Of a stretch of 33,002 bases of DNA, positions 25,601 through 32,985 are shown piece by piece (the stretch's first letter is position 1; every line of letters begins with the position of its first letter). This DNA is from 1-14-2-50-31-20 sp965370315 (GTDB taxonomy: Bacteria > Bacteroidota > Ignavibacteria > Ignavibacteriales > Melioribacteraceae). The stretch is from assembly GCA_965370315.1 (NCBI GenBank), contig CBDUTO010000040.1:1-33002 (forward strand). Reading direction: 5' to 3'. Under the pieces are notes generated by a model, which had not been told where the DNA came from, did no database searches, and saw nothing but the letters and a program-made list of their open reading frames with translations. A program made the position numbers and the translations under genes.

Positions 25601-25829
25601 GTTTAAACCCAGAAGACTCATAAATCATATCTGCATATTCAATTCTTGCTTCGCATACTTCTGGATATTGCCAACCTGCGGGTATTACATCAATTATATT
25701 CTTGCATATTTCATCAACAGGAGAATCATAATGTGTTAGCACTTGTTGAATTTCATAAATGCAGTTAAGCTCTTTGGCTCTTTCTCGTAAATCTATAAGT
25801 AATTGGTCGACAGATTTATTTTCATTCAT
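22650..25829 (-). CDS. GAF / PEP-synthase-type ATP-grasp / nucleotidyltransferase fusion protein
   Basis: A 1059-aa cytoplasmic protein. Residues about 15-140 are a GAF-like sensor (LNCIYEI, AGWQYPE, EERPLADEGTFLKEER). 150-330 is a helical linker. 330-705 is the PPDK/PEP-synthase N-terminal ATP-grasp domain: GGK340, IVRSSSLLEDRLGSAFAGKY (438-456), IEFA with Glu686, and LLQCR with Gln698 and Arg700. 725-845 is a region shared with the next gene (GPGRWGS at 781-787, GTHFF with His827). 935-1045 is a nucleotidyltransferase domain, GSTKNGTARPESDIN, in which Asn975 replaces the second metal-binding Asp. Classical PEP synthase is about 800 aa with a phosphohistidine domain (TSHAA) and a PEP-binding barrel; neither is seen. 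The start lies one base past the upstream stop. Database names such as PEP synthase would overstate it. Confidence 0.8.
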   Translation of the reverse strand: MNENKSVDQLLIDLRERAKELNCIYEIQQVLTHYDSPVDEICKNIIDVIPAGWQYPEVCEARIEYADMIYESSGFKPSEWKQCAVLKVRDEIIGKLCVCYVEERPLADEGTFLKEERKLIENIADQFGQFILHKRLKSVFEEQEQNKKEQRTEWEVILDLLKGTDSKLLIRVSRKMVNFLCWSGVKEAEKLFTPAYRERGELLQEANSPFERKDEDFLATSYKIFEIASKHLNEEKVFSNIQKWIREDRTRFLVNILESSSSSLADLSSAVERFHHLTLQGLRLSYTRKISFRVALIRRLLSDQLDFINIAKEYILVDDFTELMQRIIYPVSSHGKIGGKSSGLFLAKQILNKFPNEEGLFENIKVPKTWYITSDGLHNFMKHNNLEDIIEQKYKDIGQVRQEYPYIVHVFKSSTFAPEIIQGLSIALNDFSDGPLIVRSSSLLEDRLGSAFAGKYKSLFISNQGTKEERLHQLVDAIAEVYASTFGPDPIQYRTEQGLLNIQEEMGILIQEVVGKKVGDYFFPSFGGVAFSNNEFRWSSRIKTEDGLIRIVPGLGTRAVDRVSDDYPILIAPGKPNLRVNVSIEEAIRYSPKFVDVMNLKTRKFETVEIEHLLRTYGSDYPAISKVVSILNEGHIEEPRVLGTDYSKEKFVVTFNGLTKNTKFIKQIHAILNVLAEKYNHSIDIEFAHDGESLYLLQCRSQSNSIEYNPADIPEDLTLDKTIFNARKFISNGVIDGITHLVYVDPQKYSEVSSYDDLLRVGEAIGKLNKILPKRQFILMGPGRWGSRGDIKLGVHITYSEINNTAMLIEIARKQKDYVPDLSFGTHFFLDLVEANIRYLPLYPDDTNIIFNEKFFDSSNNILGELFPDYKDLSSVIKVIDIPASTDGNIMQVRMNADDEIAVAFITERGSESEVVTEKKETLLDQKKSEIHWRWRMRNVEGLASRLDAERFGVKGFYLFGSTKNGTARPESDINILIHFDGSESQLTELNIWLDGWSSSLSQMNFLRTGYKTNGLLDIHIITDEDIKNKTSYASKIDAITDAARPLPIGNTIIKKEKG

Positions 25830-25830
25830 A

Positions 25831-27576
25831 TTATAACTCTTTCTGTTTTTTTATTACTCCAATGCCATTTTTGCCATCAACTTTTATCTTAAGTGGCTGT
25901 GACAGTTTTATATGGTTTACTAATTCACTACTTTCTTCATACTTACAATCTAATAACCACTCCCAATCAATTTTGTATTTGCTTGTAAAGGGTACTGAAA
26001 AATAACTAACGTTAAAACTTGTTAGGTTATGAAAAAAATGTGACCCTTGGCTTAAGTCAACGTTCATGTTTTCTAGAGTAGCTTCAACAATTACCTTTGC
26101 TCCAGAAATATTACTCCAATCAACAGGAATACCCAACCATGGATCCGAGCTTCCCCACCTTCCAAATCCAATTAACAAATATGGTCTATTTGCTTGGACT
26201 AATTTAACATTTAGCTTTGTTAGCTCACCTGCTATTTTTCCCGTTTGTTTCGACTCAAATGTTTTCGGGTTAACAAACACAATATCTTCAATTGAATCAA
26301 TTACTCCATTACCAAGAACTTTTTCAGATGCCACCAAAACCGAAATTTCTTCAAGTTCTGATTTCTCAATTGCAACTTCCTCGTTTGAAACAACCATTGG
26401 TCTAACTTGTAAAAATCCAAACTGATGTTTATTTTCTACTTCATTTTTCTCTGCAAACGTTACGGCAAATTCAATTTCTACAGGAGCATCCAAAAATTCT
26501 TCGCAAATTTTTAACAACTTCTTAATCAGTTTATTAATTGGAATATCATTGAATTGCAACAATGGGGCAAACGTTAAAACTCTTGGTCCATCTGCACCAA
26601 CTCCTATAGTTAGTCTACCAGAAAAGTTATCTACTGTTGATGCTACTCTTTTTAAGGTTTCATCTTTCTCTGCTACAAGCAAATCACTTTGCAACATATA
26701 CTCTGTTTCTCTAGATGGATTGTATGCTGGTGGTTTGCCCATATTTACTGACCAAAAATTTAACTGAGTATTTTTAAGCATGTCATTCATTGAGGCATAA
26801 GGTGGCTGCAGTTTTGGATATGATGGAACATACGTCCAAGAAAGTCCACCGTCTACTATTGTTTTTCCTAAACCAAGCGCAAGGTTTATAACTCCATCTT
26901 CGTGCTTAGCTTTTCCCATTGGATAAAAATTATAGGAACGTGCAACTCCAGATACTTCTGGATAGTACCTTTCCGATCTCCTTTTTCCAACAACCTCTTG
27001 AATTATTACAGCCATTTTTTCATCTTCAATGCTATGCTTTGTTGCTTTCATATAGTCTTTGGCAGCCTTGAAATATGTAGAGGCATAGACAAATTTAACT
27101 GCTTCAATTAATTTTTTAAATCGAACATCAGAATCATGTTGATTGTTGGGAGTCATTTTAGTTGCGTAAATTCCAGCAAATGGTTCATACAGTGCATCCT
27201 CTAGCATACTTGAAGAACGCATAGCCAAAGGAGTGTATGTATTGTTCGAGATTGTTCTTAAGTCACCCAAAATATCGAATGGTAAATCAGCATTTTGAAA
27301 AGCATGTGCAATTCGGTCGTCAGATCTATCAGAGTATGCAATTTCATAGAGATTATTTTGCTTCATGAACAAATCAAAAACATCTGTTCTAAGTACAATA
27401 AATCTTGGAACTAAAACATCAAGTTGAGAGAATTCATTTGAATCAAAATGAGTAGTAAGCATTTTATTAATAGATACAAGCCCCTGAGCTTTTCCACCCA
27501 AGGATCCTGATCCAATAGAAGAGCTACACTTATCAAGTGGAAAATTGTTCCGATCAAATGTTTTTAATTCTTCCAT
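25831..27576 (-). CDS. PEP-synthase-type ATP-grasp protein, short paralog
   Basis: A 581-aa protein, paralogous to its downstream neighbour but without the GAF sensor and nucleotidyltransferase domain. The ATP-grasp residues are GGK29, AMRSSSMLEDALYEPFAG (118-135), VIIQEVVGKR, Glu369 and FLQVRP (Gln390, Arg392). The shared tail has GFGRWGS (470-476) and GSHFF (His513). No phosphohistidine or PEP-binding domain is present. The chosen start is ATG at 27576; a TTG 13 codons earlier is possible. No clear Shine-Dalgarno. It is separated from the next gene by one base, implying coupled translation and perhaps a two-subunit complex. Function unknown; phosphotransfer from ATP is the family precedent. 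Confidence 0.8.
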   Translation of the reverse strand: MEELKTFDRNNFPLDKCSSSIGSGSLGGKAQGLVSINKMLTTHFDSNEFSQLDVLVPRFIVLRTDVFDLFMKQNNLYEIAYSDRSDDRIAHAFQNADLPFDILGDLRTISNNTYTPLAMRSSSMLEDALYEPFAGIYATKMTPNNQHDSDVRFKKLIEAVKFVYASTYFKAAKDYMKATKHSIEDEKMAVIIQEVVGKRRSERYYPEVSGVARSYNFYPMGKAKHEDGVINLALGLGKTIVDGGLSWTYVPSYPKLQPPYASMNDMLKNTQLNFWSVNMGKPPAYNPSRETEYMLQSDLLVAEKDETLKRVASTVDNFSGRLTIGVGADGPRVLTFAPLLQFNDIPINKLIKKLLKICEEFLDAPVEIEFAVTFAEKNEVENKHQFGFLQVRPMVVSNEEVAIEKSELEEISVLVASEKVLGNGVIDSIEDIVFVNPKTFESKQTGKIAGELTKLNVKLVQANRPYLLIGFGRWGSSDPWLGIPVDWSNISGAKVIVEATLENMNVDLSQGSHFFHNLTSFNVSYFSVPFTSKYKIDWEWLLDCKYEESSELVNHIKLSQPLKIKVDGKNGIGVIKKQKEL

Positions 27577-27641
27577 GTTTTTTAACTTCTGTGAATGATA
27601 ATACTCAAAACACAATAAATCTTTTGCAATTATAAATAATC

Positions 27642-27734
27642 TGTCATTTCGAACCCGTTTTTGTTGGGGTGAGAAATCTCGTGAATAGTATAAGATTTCT
27701 CAATCGCTAAAACAAAGCTCATTTCGAAATGACA
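27642..27734 (+). repeat. Palindromic intergenic repeat, copy 2
   Basis: A nearly intact element with 12-bp perfect ends, TGTCATTTCGAA (27642-27653) and TTCGAAATGACA (27723-27734), and an inner 9-bp pair, GAGAAATCT (27671-27679) and AGATTTCTC (27693-27701). It matches copy 1 at 22541 in the same orientation and lies between the dehydrogenase gene and the short ATP-grasp gene. Confidence 0.72.
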
Positions 27735-27755
27735 AAATAATAAATTCTCAGTTCT

Positions 27756-29042
27756 CTAAACCCAACCACGATTTTTACAACTTTGGGCAACTCTATCAAC
27801 AGAGATTACATATGCAGCTTCTCGCATGCTTAGATTATTTTTTCTTGCAAAATCACTTACTGAGATATATGCTGAAGTCATTTTTGTATCTAACTTTCCC
27901 AGTACTTCTTCTTTTTCCCAAAAATAATTCATATTACTTTGAACTTGTTCAAAATAACTAGTTGTTACTCCACCCGCATTTGCTAGCAAATCGGGAATTA
28001 AAAATATTTTCCTATCATTAATTATTTCATCTGCTTTTAATGATGTTGGACCATTTGCACCTTCAGCAATTATTTTAACTACACTACTAATGCTGCCTGC
28101 ATTTTCAGTAGTAATTTGATTTTCCAAAGCTGCTGGTACCAATATATCAACATCTTGCTCAAGCCATGCAGTGCCTGGTAAAACTTTATATCCCAAATCT
28201 TGTGCTTTGTTTTTATCAATCCCCCCAAATGAATCGGAGATTGAAATCAATTCAGAAAGGTTAATCCCTTCTTTCTTTTTATATGAATAACTTTCTTGAT
28301 CTTTCTGATCCCAACATGAAACGCAAGTAGCTACACCACCTAATTGATTATATAATTCAATTGCATATTTAGATACACTTCCAAAACCTTGAAAACTAGC
28401 AGTAGTATTTTCTGGATTAATATTTAACTCTTTTAATGCTTCTCTAACTGTTATTATTACTCCATAACCAGTTGCTTCTCTACGCCCTTGTGAACCACCC
28501 ATTCCTATTGGTTTTCCAGTTATGAAGCCCGGTTGTCTTGCCCCGGCAAGTGTTTCATATTCATCAAGCATCCAAAGCATATGTTGTGCATTTGTCATTA
28601 TATCCGGTGCTGGAACATCTACATTTGGTCCAACATTTTTTGCAATTTGACGAACCCAACCACGGCAAAGTCTTTCCTGTTCAGTGTTGCTTAAGTTATG
28701 AGGGTCACAAATAACTCCACCATTGCCGCCCCCTAAAGGAAGATCTGCAACAGCAGTTTTCCAAGTCATCCACATTGATATTGCGCGTACAGTATCTATA
28801 GTTTCCTGTGGGTGAAAACGAATACCACCCGTAGCTGGTCCACGAGCATCATTATGCTGAACACGAAATCCGCGAAAAACTTTTTTACTTCCATCATCCA
28901 TACTAATTGGAATAGTAAAGTGAAATTCCCGTTGAGGATTTCTTAAGAACTCACGAGTTGCTCTGTTTAACTCAAGCAAATCGGCGGCGCGATCAAATTG
29001 CTTTTGTGCTGTGATAAAAGGATTGTAATTTTGAACGTTCAT
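27756..29042 (-). CDS. Glu/Leu/Phe/Val dehydrogenase-family protein with altered active site
   Basis: A 428-aa protein that aligns along the whole length of NAD(P)-dependent glutamate dehydrogenases: VQHNDARGPATGGIRFHP, WMTWKTAVADLPLGGG, VDVPAPDIMTNAQHM, GITGKP-type FITGKPIGMGGSQGR, and a Rossmann GFGSVSKYA. Against the Clostridium symbiosum enzyme, recalled from memory, Lys113 is kept (Lys95) and so is Asp165 (Asp147). The gamma-carboxylate-binding Lys89 is Thr71, and the catalytic Lys125 of the GGAKGG signature is Asn107 (GGGNGG; codon AAT at 28724-28722). Usual deamination of glutamate is therefore doubtful. It could be a regulatory subunit, act on another substrate, or belong to a subfamily with different chemistry. 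It may be transcribed with the ATP-grasp pair 180 bases downstream. Confidence 0.85.
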   Translation of the reverse strand: MNVQNYNPFITAQKQFDRAADLLELNRATREFLRNPQREFHFTIPISMDDGSKKVFRGFRVQHNDARGPATGGIRFHPQETIDTVRAISMWMTWKTAVADLPLGGGNGGVICDPHNLSNTEQERLCRGWVRQIAKNVGPNVDVPAPDIMTNAQHMLWMLDEYETLAGARQPGFITGKPIGMGGSQGRREATGYGVIITVREALKELNINPENTTASFQGFGSVSKYAIELYNQLGGVATCVSCWDQKDQESYSYKKKEGINLSELISISDSFGGIDKNKAQDLGYKVLPGTAWLEQDVDILVPAALENQITTENAGSISSVVKIIAEGANGPTSLKADEIINDRKIFLIPDLLANAGGVTTSYFEQVQSNMNYFWEKEEVLGKLDTKMTSAYISVSDFARKNNLSMREAAYVISVDRVAQSCKNRGWV

Positions 29043-29048
29043 AATTTT

Positions 29049-29120
29049 ATCTCGAAAAAATTATTTTATAATTGAGTAATACTACTTACTATTCAGTTCT
29101 TATATATGAAACTTCGAGAT
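29049..29120 (-). promoter_or_regulatory. Inverted repeat in the leader of the dehydrogenase gene
   Basis: ATCTCGAA (29049-29056) and TTCGAGAT (29113-29120) are perfect complements 56 bases apart. In the mRNA the second arm ends seven bases before the ATG, where a ribosome would bind, and no Shine-Dalgarno is visible. It could be an RNA switch or paired operator half-sites. Confidence 0.4.
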
Positions 29121-29182
29121 TTTTTTTCTCCTTTCAAAGCTAATTAGAGAAAAAGACATAATTATTTTTTGATGAATAAGAG

Positions 29183-30319
29183 CTACATATTATATGGGGA
29201 TTTTAGATACTTCTCAGCTTTTTTATGTGAGCTACCATATTCATTTAAATCTAAAACTTCTTCATAATACTCGACAGCTCTTTTTCTATTCCCCTTTAAA
29301 TCATTCAATTCTCCAAGATATAAAAGTGTGTTAATAAGAAATCCTGATTCTTCATCTTTATCAACTATCCGAGAGAGAGACTCACAATTTGAAAAATATG
29401 TTTCAGCAAGTGCAAGACTATCATTTCTTTTATGATATACTCCACCATAATATTCTGCTTCTCGTTTTATTTTTTTTGTATATCCAGTATAGCCTAAATC
29501 ATATTTATTTATAATACTTGAAAATATTTTAAATGCCTCTTCATAATTGTTCATTCTTACGTTTATTCTTCCCCTTGAACTTTCAAACTTCGGATTATCT
29601 GGAAATTCTTCATTTAATATTATAGTGTATTCTAAAGCTTTTATGTTTTTTTTCTCGAAAGAATAGTAAGAAGTCATTAGAAAATAGAGTGCTTCATATT
29701 TTGCATATTTACCATTTTCACCAACAAATTTAAGTTGTTCAAGACCTTTCTGTTTATCTCCATCTGGAAAAAACATCATTAATGGTTCAACTGGTGGAAA
29801 TACTTCCGGAATTACTTCGGCAAAATAATTATAAATTCCAAAACCCAAGATCACATCAGTATTTGTTGAATCAAGTTCATAAGCAAAAAAAACAAGCGGT
29901 AAAGCATCTTTCCCGTCAGCAGCTGCATCAAACCAATCTTTACGCAATGCAGAAAGTCTTCCTCTATATCCTAAAGCTCCACCTTTAAAAAATATTGCAT
30001 CCACATTTGTTGGATCTTCATCTAATATTTCATCGCACTGATCTATTACAAGTTCTAATTTATCTACAAGAATATCATCATATACTTCACTACTTATGTC
30101 GAGCAAAATTTTCCACCACACAATCATTGCATCAAAGAAATTTGCAGCCGGATGTTCCGGAAAATCTTTTTTAACAATTTGAAACGTGCTTTCTGCTTTT
30201 TCAAATTTTATTGAATATATTTGATGAATTCCACTTGTGATAAGCGAATCCAATCTTTCTTGCTGTGCAAATAATGGTAACACAAATAATACTAAAATTA
30301 CAAATGATTTTCTTAGCAT
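29183..30319 (-). CDS. Exported TPR-repeat protein
   Basis: A 378-aa protein with a signal peptide (SFVILVLFVLPLFAQQ). The remainder is helical repeats of TPR type: HPAANFFDAMIVWW, DPTNVDAIFFKGGALGYRG, FPDNPKFESSRGRINVRMNN and the final RKRAVEYYEEVLDLNEYGSSH. TPR proteins act as scaffolds; the partner is unknown. The ATG at 30319 is preferred over TTG codons just upstream, because it puts a basic residue pair next to the hydrophobic core. It is divergent from the ClC gene over 130 AT-rich bases. Confidence 0.78.
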   Translation of the reverse strand: MLRKSFVILVLFVLPLFAQQERLDSLITSGIHQIYSIKFEKAESTFQIVKKDFPEHPAANFFDAMIVWWKILLDISSEVYDDILVDKLELVIDQCDEILDEDPTNVDAIFFKGGALGYRGRLSALRKDWFDAAADGKDALPLVFFAYELDSTNTDVILGFGIYNYFAEVIPEVFPPVEPLMMFFPDGDKQKGLEQLKFVGENGKYAKYEALYFLMTSYYSFEKKNIKALEYTIILNEEFPDNPKFESSRGRINVRMNNYEEAFKIFSSIINKYDLGYTGYTKKIKREAEYYGGVYHKRNDSLALAETYFSNCESLSRIVDKDEESGFLINTLLYLGELNDLKGNRKRAVEYYEEVLDLNEYGSSHKKAEKYLKSPYNM

Positions 30320-30449
30320 AATACTCAACAACTATTAAATGATTTAAAAAGTTACTCTAACCCATATAAAAATTCAATTCAAATTTGTTTCACTTAAAAT
30401 TTAATTCTATTTTAATTCTTTAATTAGAATAAAAAAAACCGAACTAAAA

Positions 30450-32519
30450 TTGATTACTTCACTCAAAAATAAATATAATTCATTTTCTCGAAAAACTGAT
30501 AGTTTATTAGAGAGAGCACATTTAACTGAACACACTTCCATGATAATAATTGCAATAATTATTGGAGTTATTGCTGGTTACGCTGCTGTTGGAATTCGGT
30601 TTTTAATTGAAGAATTTTCACATCTCTCGTATCCAGGTGGTGGAACTGTTTTAGAAAACATAATGAATACTCCATGGTATTTAGTTATTCTCGTTCCAAC
30701 TCTTGGTGGATTAATTGTTGGTCCATTAATTTATTTTTTTGCCCCAGAGGCAAAAGGACATGGAGTTCCAGAGGTGATGCAAGCAATACTTTTAAAGGGA
30801 GGAAAAATTCGCCCTCGTGTTGCAGCTGTAAAAGCACTCGCCTCGGCAATTACCATTGGTACAGGGGGGTCTGTGGGGCGTGAGGGTCCAATAATCCAGA
30901 TTGGCTCAAGTATTGGCTCAACTGTTGGACAACTTTTTAAAGTTCCTCAAAAAAAATTAAAAACTTTAGTTGCCTGTGGTGCTGCTGCCGGTATTGCAGC
31001 TGCCTTTAATGCGCCAATTGCAGGTGCTCTTTTTGCTGTTGAAATTATTTTGATGGATTTTGCAGTCGCACAATTTTCTCCCATAGTTATATCAGCCGTA
31101 ATGGCAACTGTAATTTCGCATAGTTATGAGGGAAACCTCGCCGCATTTACAGTTCCTGCATACGAGTACGCCTCTCCATATGAATTAGGATTCTACTTTA
31201 TCCTTGGTGCAGCATGTGGATTGGTCTCTTATCTTTTCATAAAAGTGTTATACTACTCAGAAGACTTTTTTGATGAAAAGGTTAATATTCCAGAATATCT
31301 AAAACCAGTTATTGGTGGTCTTGGAATTGGTCTTATGGCTCTTCTATTTCCGCAAGTAATGGGTGTTGGATATGACACAATAAATAGTGCTCTTCACGGT
31401 GAAATGATTTGGTATATTGCGCTTGGTCTAGTTTTTCTAAAAATCATTTCAACTTCGCTTACTCTTGGCTCTGGTGGCTCTGGTGGTATCTTTGCGCCTT
31501 CTCTTTTTATGGGTGCTATGCTTGGTTATTTTATGGGCGATATTGCAAATCAGTTTTTCCCTGATATTACTGCTAATCCTGGCGCCTACGCATTAGTTGC
31601 AATGGGCGGATTAGTTGCAGGTACAACACGAGCTCCAATTACAGCTATAATAATAGTCTTTGAACTTACATACGATTACGAAATTATACTTCCGTTAATG
31701 ATTACCTCAATAGTTAGCTTAATCGTATCGTCATATTTATCGCGCGAATCTATCTATACTTTGAAGTTACTATTACGTGGAATTAGTATAAAAGAGGGAA
31801 CCGAAACAAATGTAATGGAATCTATATCCATTAAAAATGTTTATAATAAGGAATATACTCCTATTGAAGTCTCTGATAATTTTAGTAAAGTAGTTAATAC
31901 TGTATTAAGCGGAAAGGGTGTTGAATTTCCTGTTATCAACAAAAAAGAAAATATTGTTGGAATTATTTCAATGAATGATTTAAAAGAGTTGTTATTTGAA
32001 AAAGATTCTTTAAACTCTCTTTTAATTGCTGGAGATTTAGCAAATACTGATTTTAAAGTTTTAACTCCAGAAGATAATTGTAAACAAGCATTAGAACTAA
32101 TGAGAGTTCGCGATTTTGAAGCTATTCCAATTGTAGAAACATTTAACTCTAAAAAAATTATTGGAATGCTTTGGAGAAAAGATATACAAGACGCATATCA
32201 GAAAGAGATTAACAGAATAGAGTTAACAAATAATCTTGCAAGTAGCATTTCGATGAAAGAGGAAGTAACAAATATTCATTTTATGGAAGGCTACTCACTT
32301 GCAGAAGTAAAAGCACCCAGTTCATTTGTAGGTAAATCGATAAAAGAGCTTAATATTAGAGCCAAATATGGAGTGGATGTGCTTTCAATTAAAAGTAATA
32401 AAAAAAATGAAATGAATATAAATGCAATTCCAAACCCAGATTATATTTTTAAGGATATTGATTCAATTGTGATTGCTGGTGAAATTAAAAAAATAAATCA
32501 AATTAAGAGTCTCGACTAA
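30450..32519 (+). CDS. ClC-family anion channel/transporter with CBS pair and RCK_C domain
   Basis: A 689-aa inner-membrane protein. Residues about 25-440 are the ClC core, with the anion-path motifs GHGVPEVM (103-110), GGSVGREGP (139-147, gating Glu145) and GSGGSGGIFAP. Residues about 460-585 are two CBS domains, which usually bind adenine nucleotides. About 600-689 is an RCK_C/TrkA_C-like domain (EVKAPSSFVGKSIKELNIRA), a ligand-binding module of potassium-transport proteins. Relative to E. coli ClC-ec1, Ser107 is His104 and the internal proton glutamate Glu203 is Ile199, so anion selectivity and proton coupling may differ. The start is TTG (30450): the residues after it fit the conserved pre-membrane helix, and no ATG is available before residue 31. 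No Shine-Dalgarno. Confidence 0.9.
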   Translation: MITSLKNKYNSFSRKTDSLLERAHLTEHTSMIIIAIIIGVIAGYAAVGIRFLIEEFSHLSYPGGGTVLENIMNTPWYLVILVPTLGGLIVGPLIYFFAPEAKGHGVPEVMQAILLKGGKIRPRVAAVKALASAITIGTGGSVGREGPIIQIGSSIGSTVGQLFKVPQKKLKTLVACGAAAGIAAAFNAPIAGALFAVEIILMDFAVAQFSPIVISAVMATVISHSYEGNLAAFTVPAYEYASPYELGFYFILGAACGLVSYLFIKVLYYSEDFFDEKVNIPEYLKPVIGGLGIGLMALLFPQVMGVGYDTINSALHGEMIWYIALGLVFLKIISTSLTLGSGGSGGIFAPSLFMGAMLGYFMGDIANQFFPDITANPGAYALVAMGGLVAGTTRAPITAIIIVFELTYDYEIILPLMITSIVSLIVSSYLSRESIYTLKLLLRGISIKEGTETNVMESISIKNVYNKEYTPIEVSDNFSKVVNTVLSGKGVEFPVINKKENIVGIISMNDLKELLFEKDSLNSLLIAGDLANTDFKVLTPEDNCKQALELMRVRDFEAIPIVETFNSKKIIGMLWRKDIQDAYQKEINRIELTNNLASSISMKEEVTNIHFMEGYSLAEVKAPSSFVGKSIKELNIRAKYGVDVLSIKSNKKNEMNINAIPNPDYIFKDIDSIVIAGEIKKINQIKSLD

Positions 32520-32985
32520 TCTTTGTTATTTTAATATTTTCAGTTGATAACTGAAATTTTTGTATAAACTTATCAACTAACGTATCCCGAATTACAATTA
32601 TTAACTTCTGGTTACTACTTCTTAAAATTACCGAAACAATTTCTGAAACTACTGGCTCAAGTCCTTTGTTTTCAAACTCCAATGGTCCATATTCATCAAT
32701 TACAATTGTATTAAAATCTTCTAAGAGAATAGATTCTAATCTCTTTTTTGCCCACTCAAAAGTATTAAGATTAAAAATGTATTTCCCAATGGTAAAGGTT
32801 CCATCGTTTTCAGATTTTGCTGTTATTTGCTTTGCTTCTTTAGATTCCACATCCTTAAAAAATCTTTCTCCTTCAATGACAGGTTGTAGAATTCCTTTGA
32901 TATTGGTATTGTTCTTTAGATAGTTTTCAAGATATGTAGTTTTACCAACTCTTATTTTACCAGTGATAATTTCAATTTTTTCCAT
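32503..32985 (-). CDS. THEP1-like nucleoside-triphosphatase
   Basis: A 160-aa cytoplasmic P-loop NTPase. Walker A is GKIRVGKT (9-16) and Walker B is TIVIDEYGPLEF (Asp97, Glu98), close to the DE(I/L)GPME pattern of the THEP1 family. GILQPVIEGERF follows the first helix, as in that family. THEP1 proteins hydrolyse NTPs in vitro, but their cellular role is unclear. The last six codons overlap the end of the ClC gene on the opposite strand by 17 bases. The upstream region is cut by the window end. Confidence 0.78.
   Translation of the reverse strand: MEKIEIITGKIRVGKTTYLENYLKNNTNIKGILQPVIEGERFFKDVESKEAKQITAKSENDGTFTIGKYIFNLNTFEWAKKRLESILLEDFNTIVIDEYGPLEFENKGLEPVVSEIVSVILRSSNQKLIIVIRDTLVDKFIQKFQLSTENIKITKISRDS

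Noticed and set aside
22650..27576. Calling both ATP-grasp genes phosphoenolpyruvate synthase (ppsA)
   Set aside because: The phosphohistidine and PEP-binding domains needed for that reaction are not visible in either protein.
27577..27755. CRISPR-like array near the palindromic repeat
   Set aside because: Only one palindromic element is present here, without regular spacers; no cas gene nearby.
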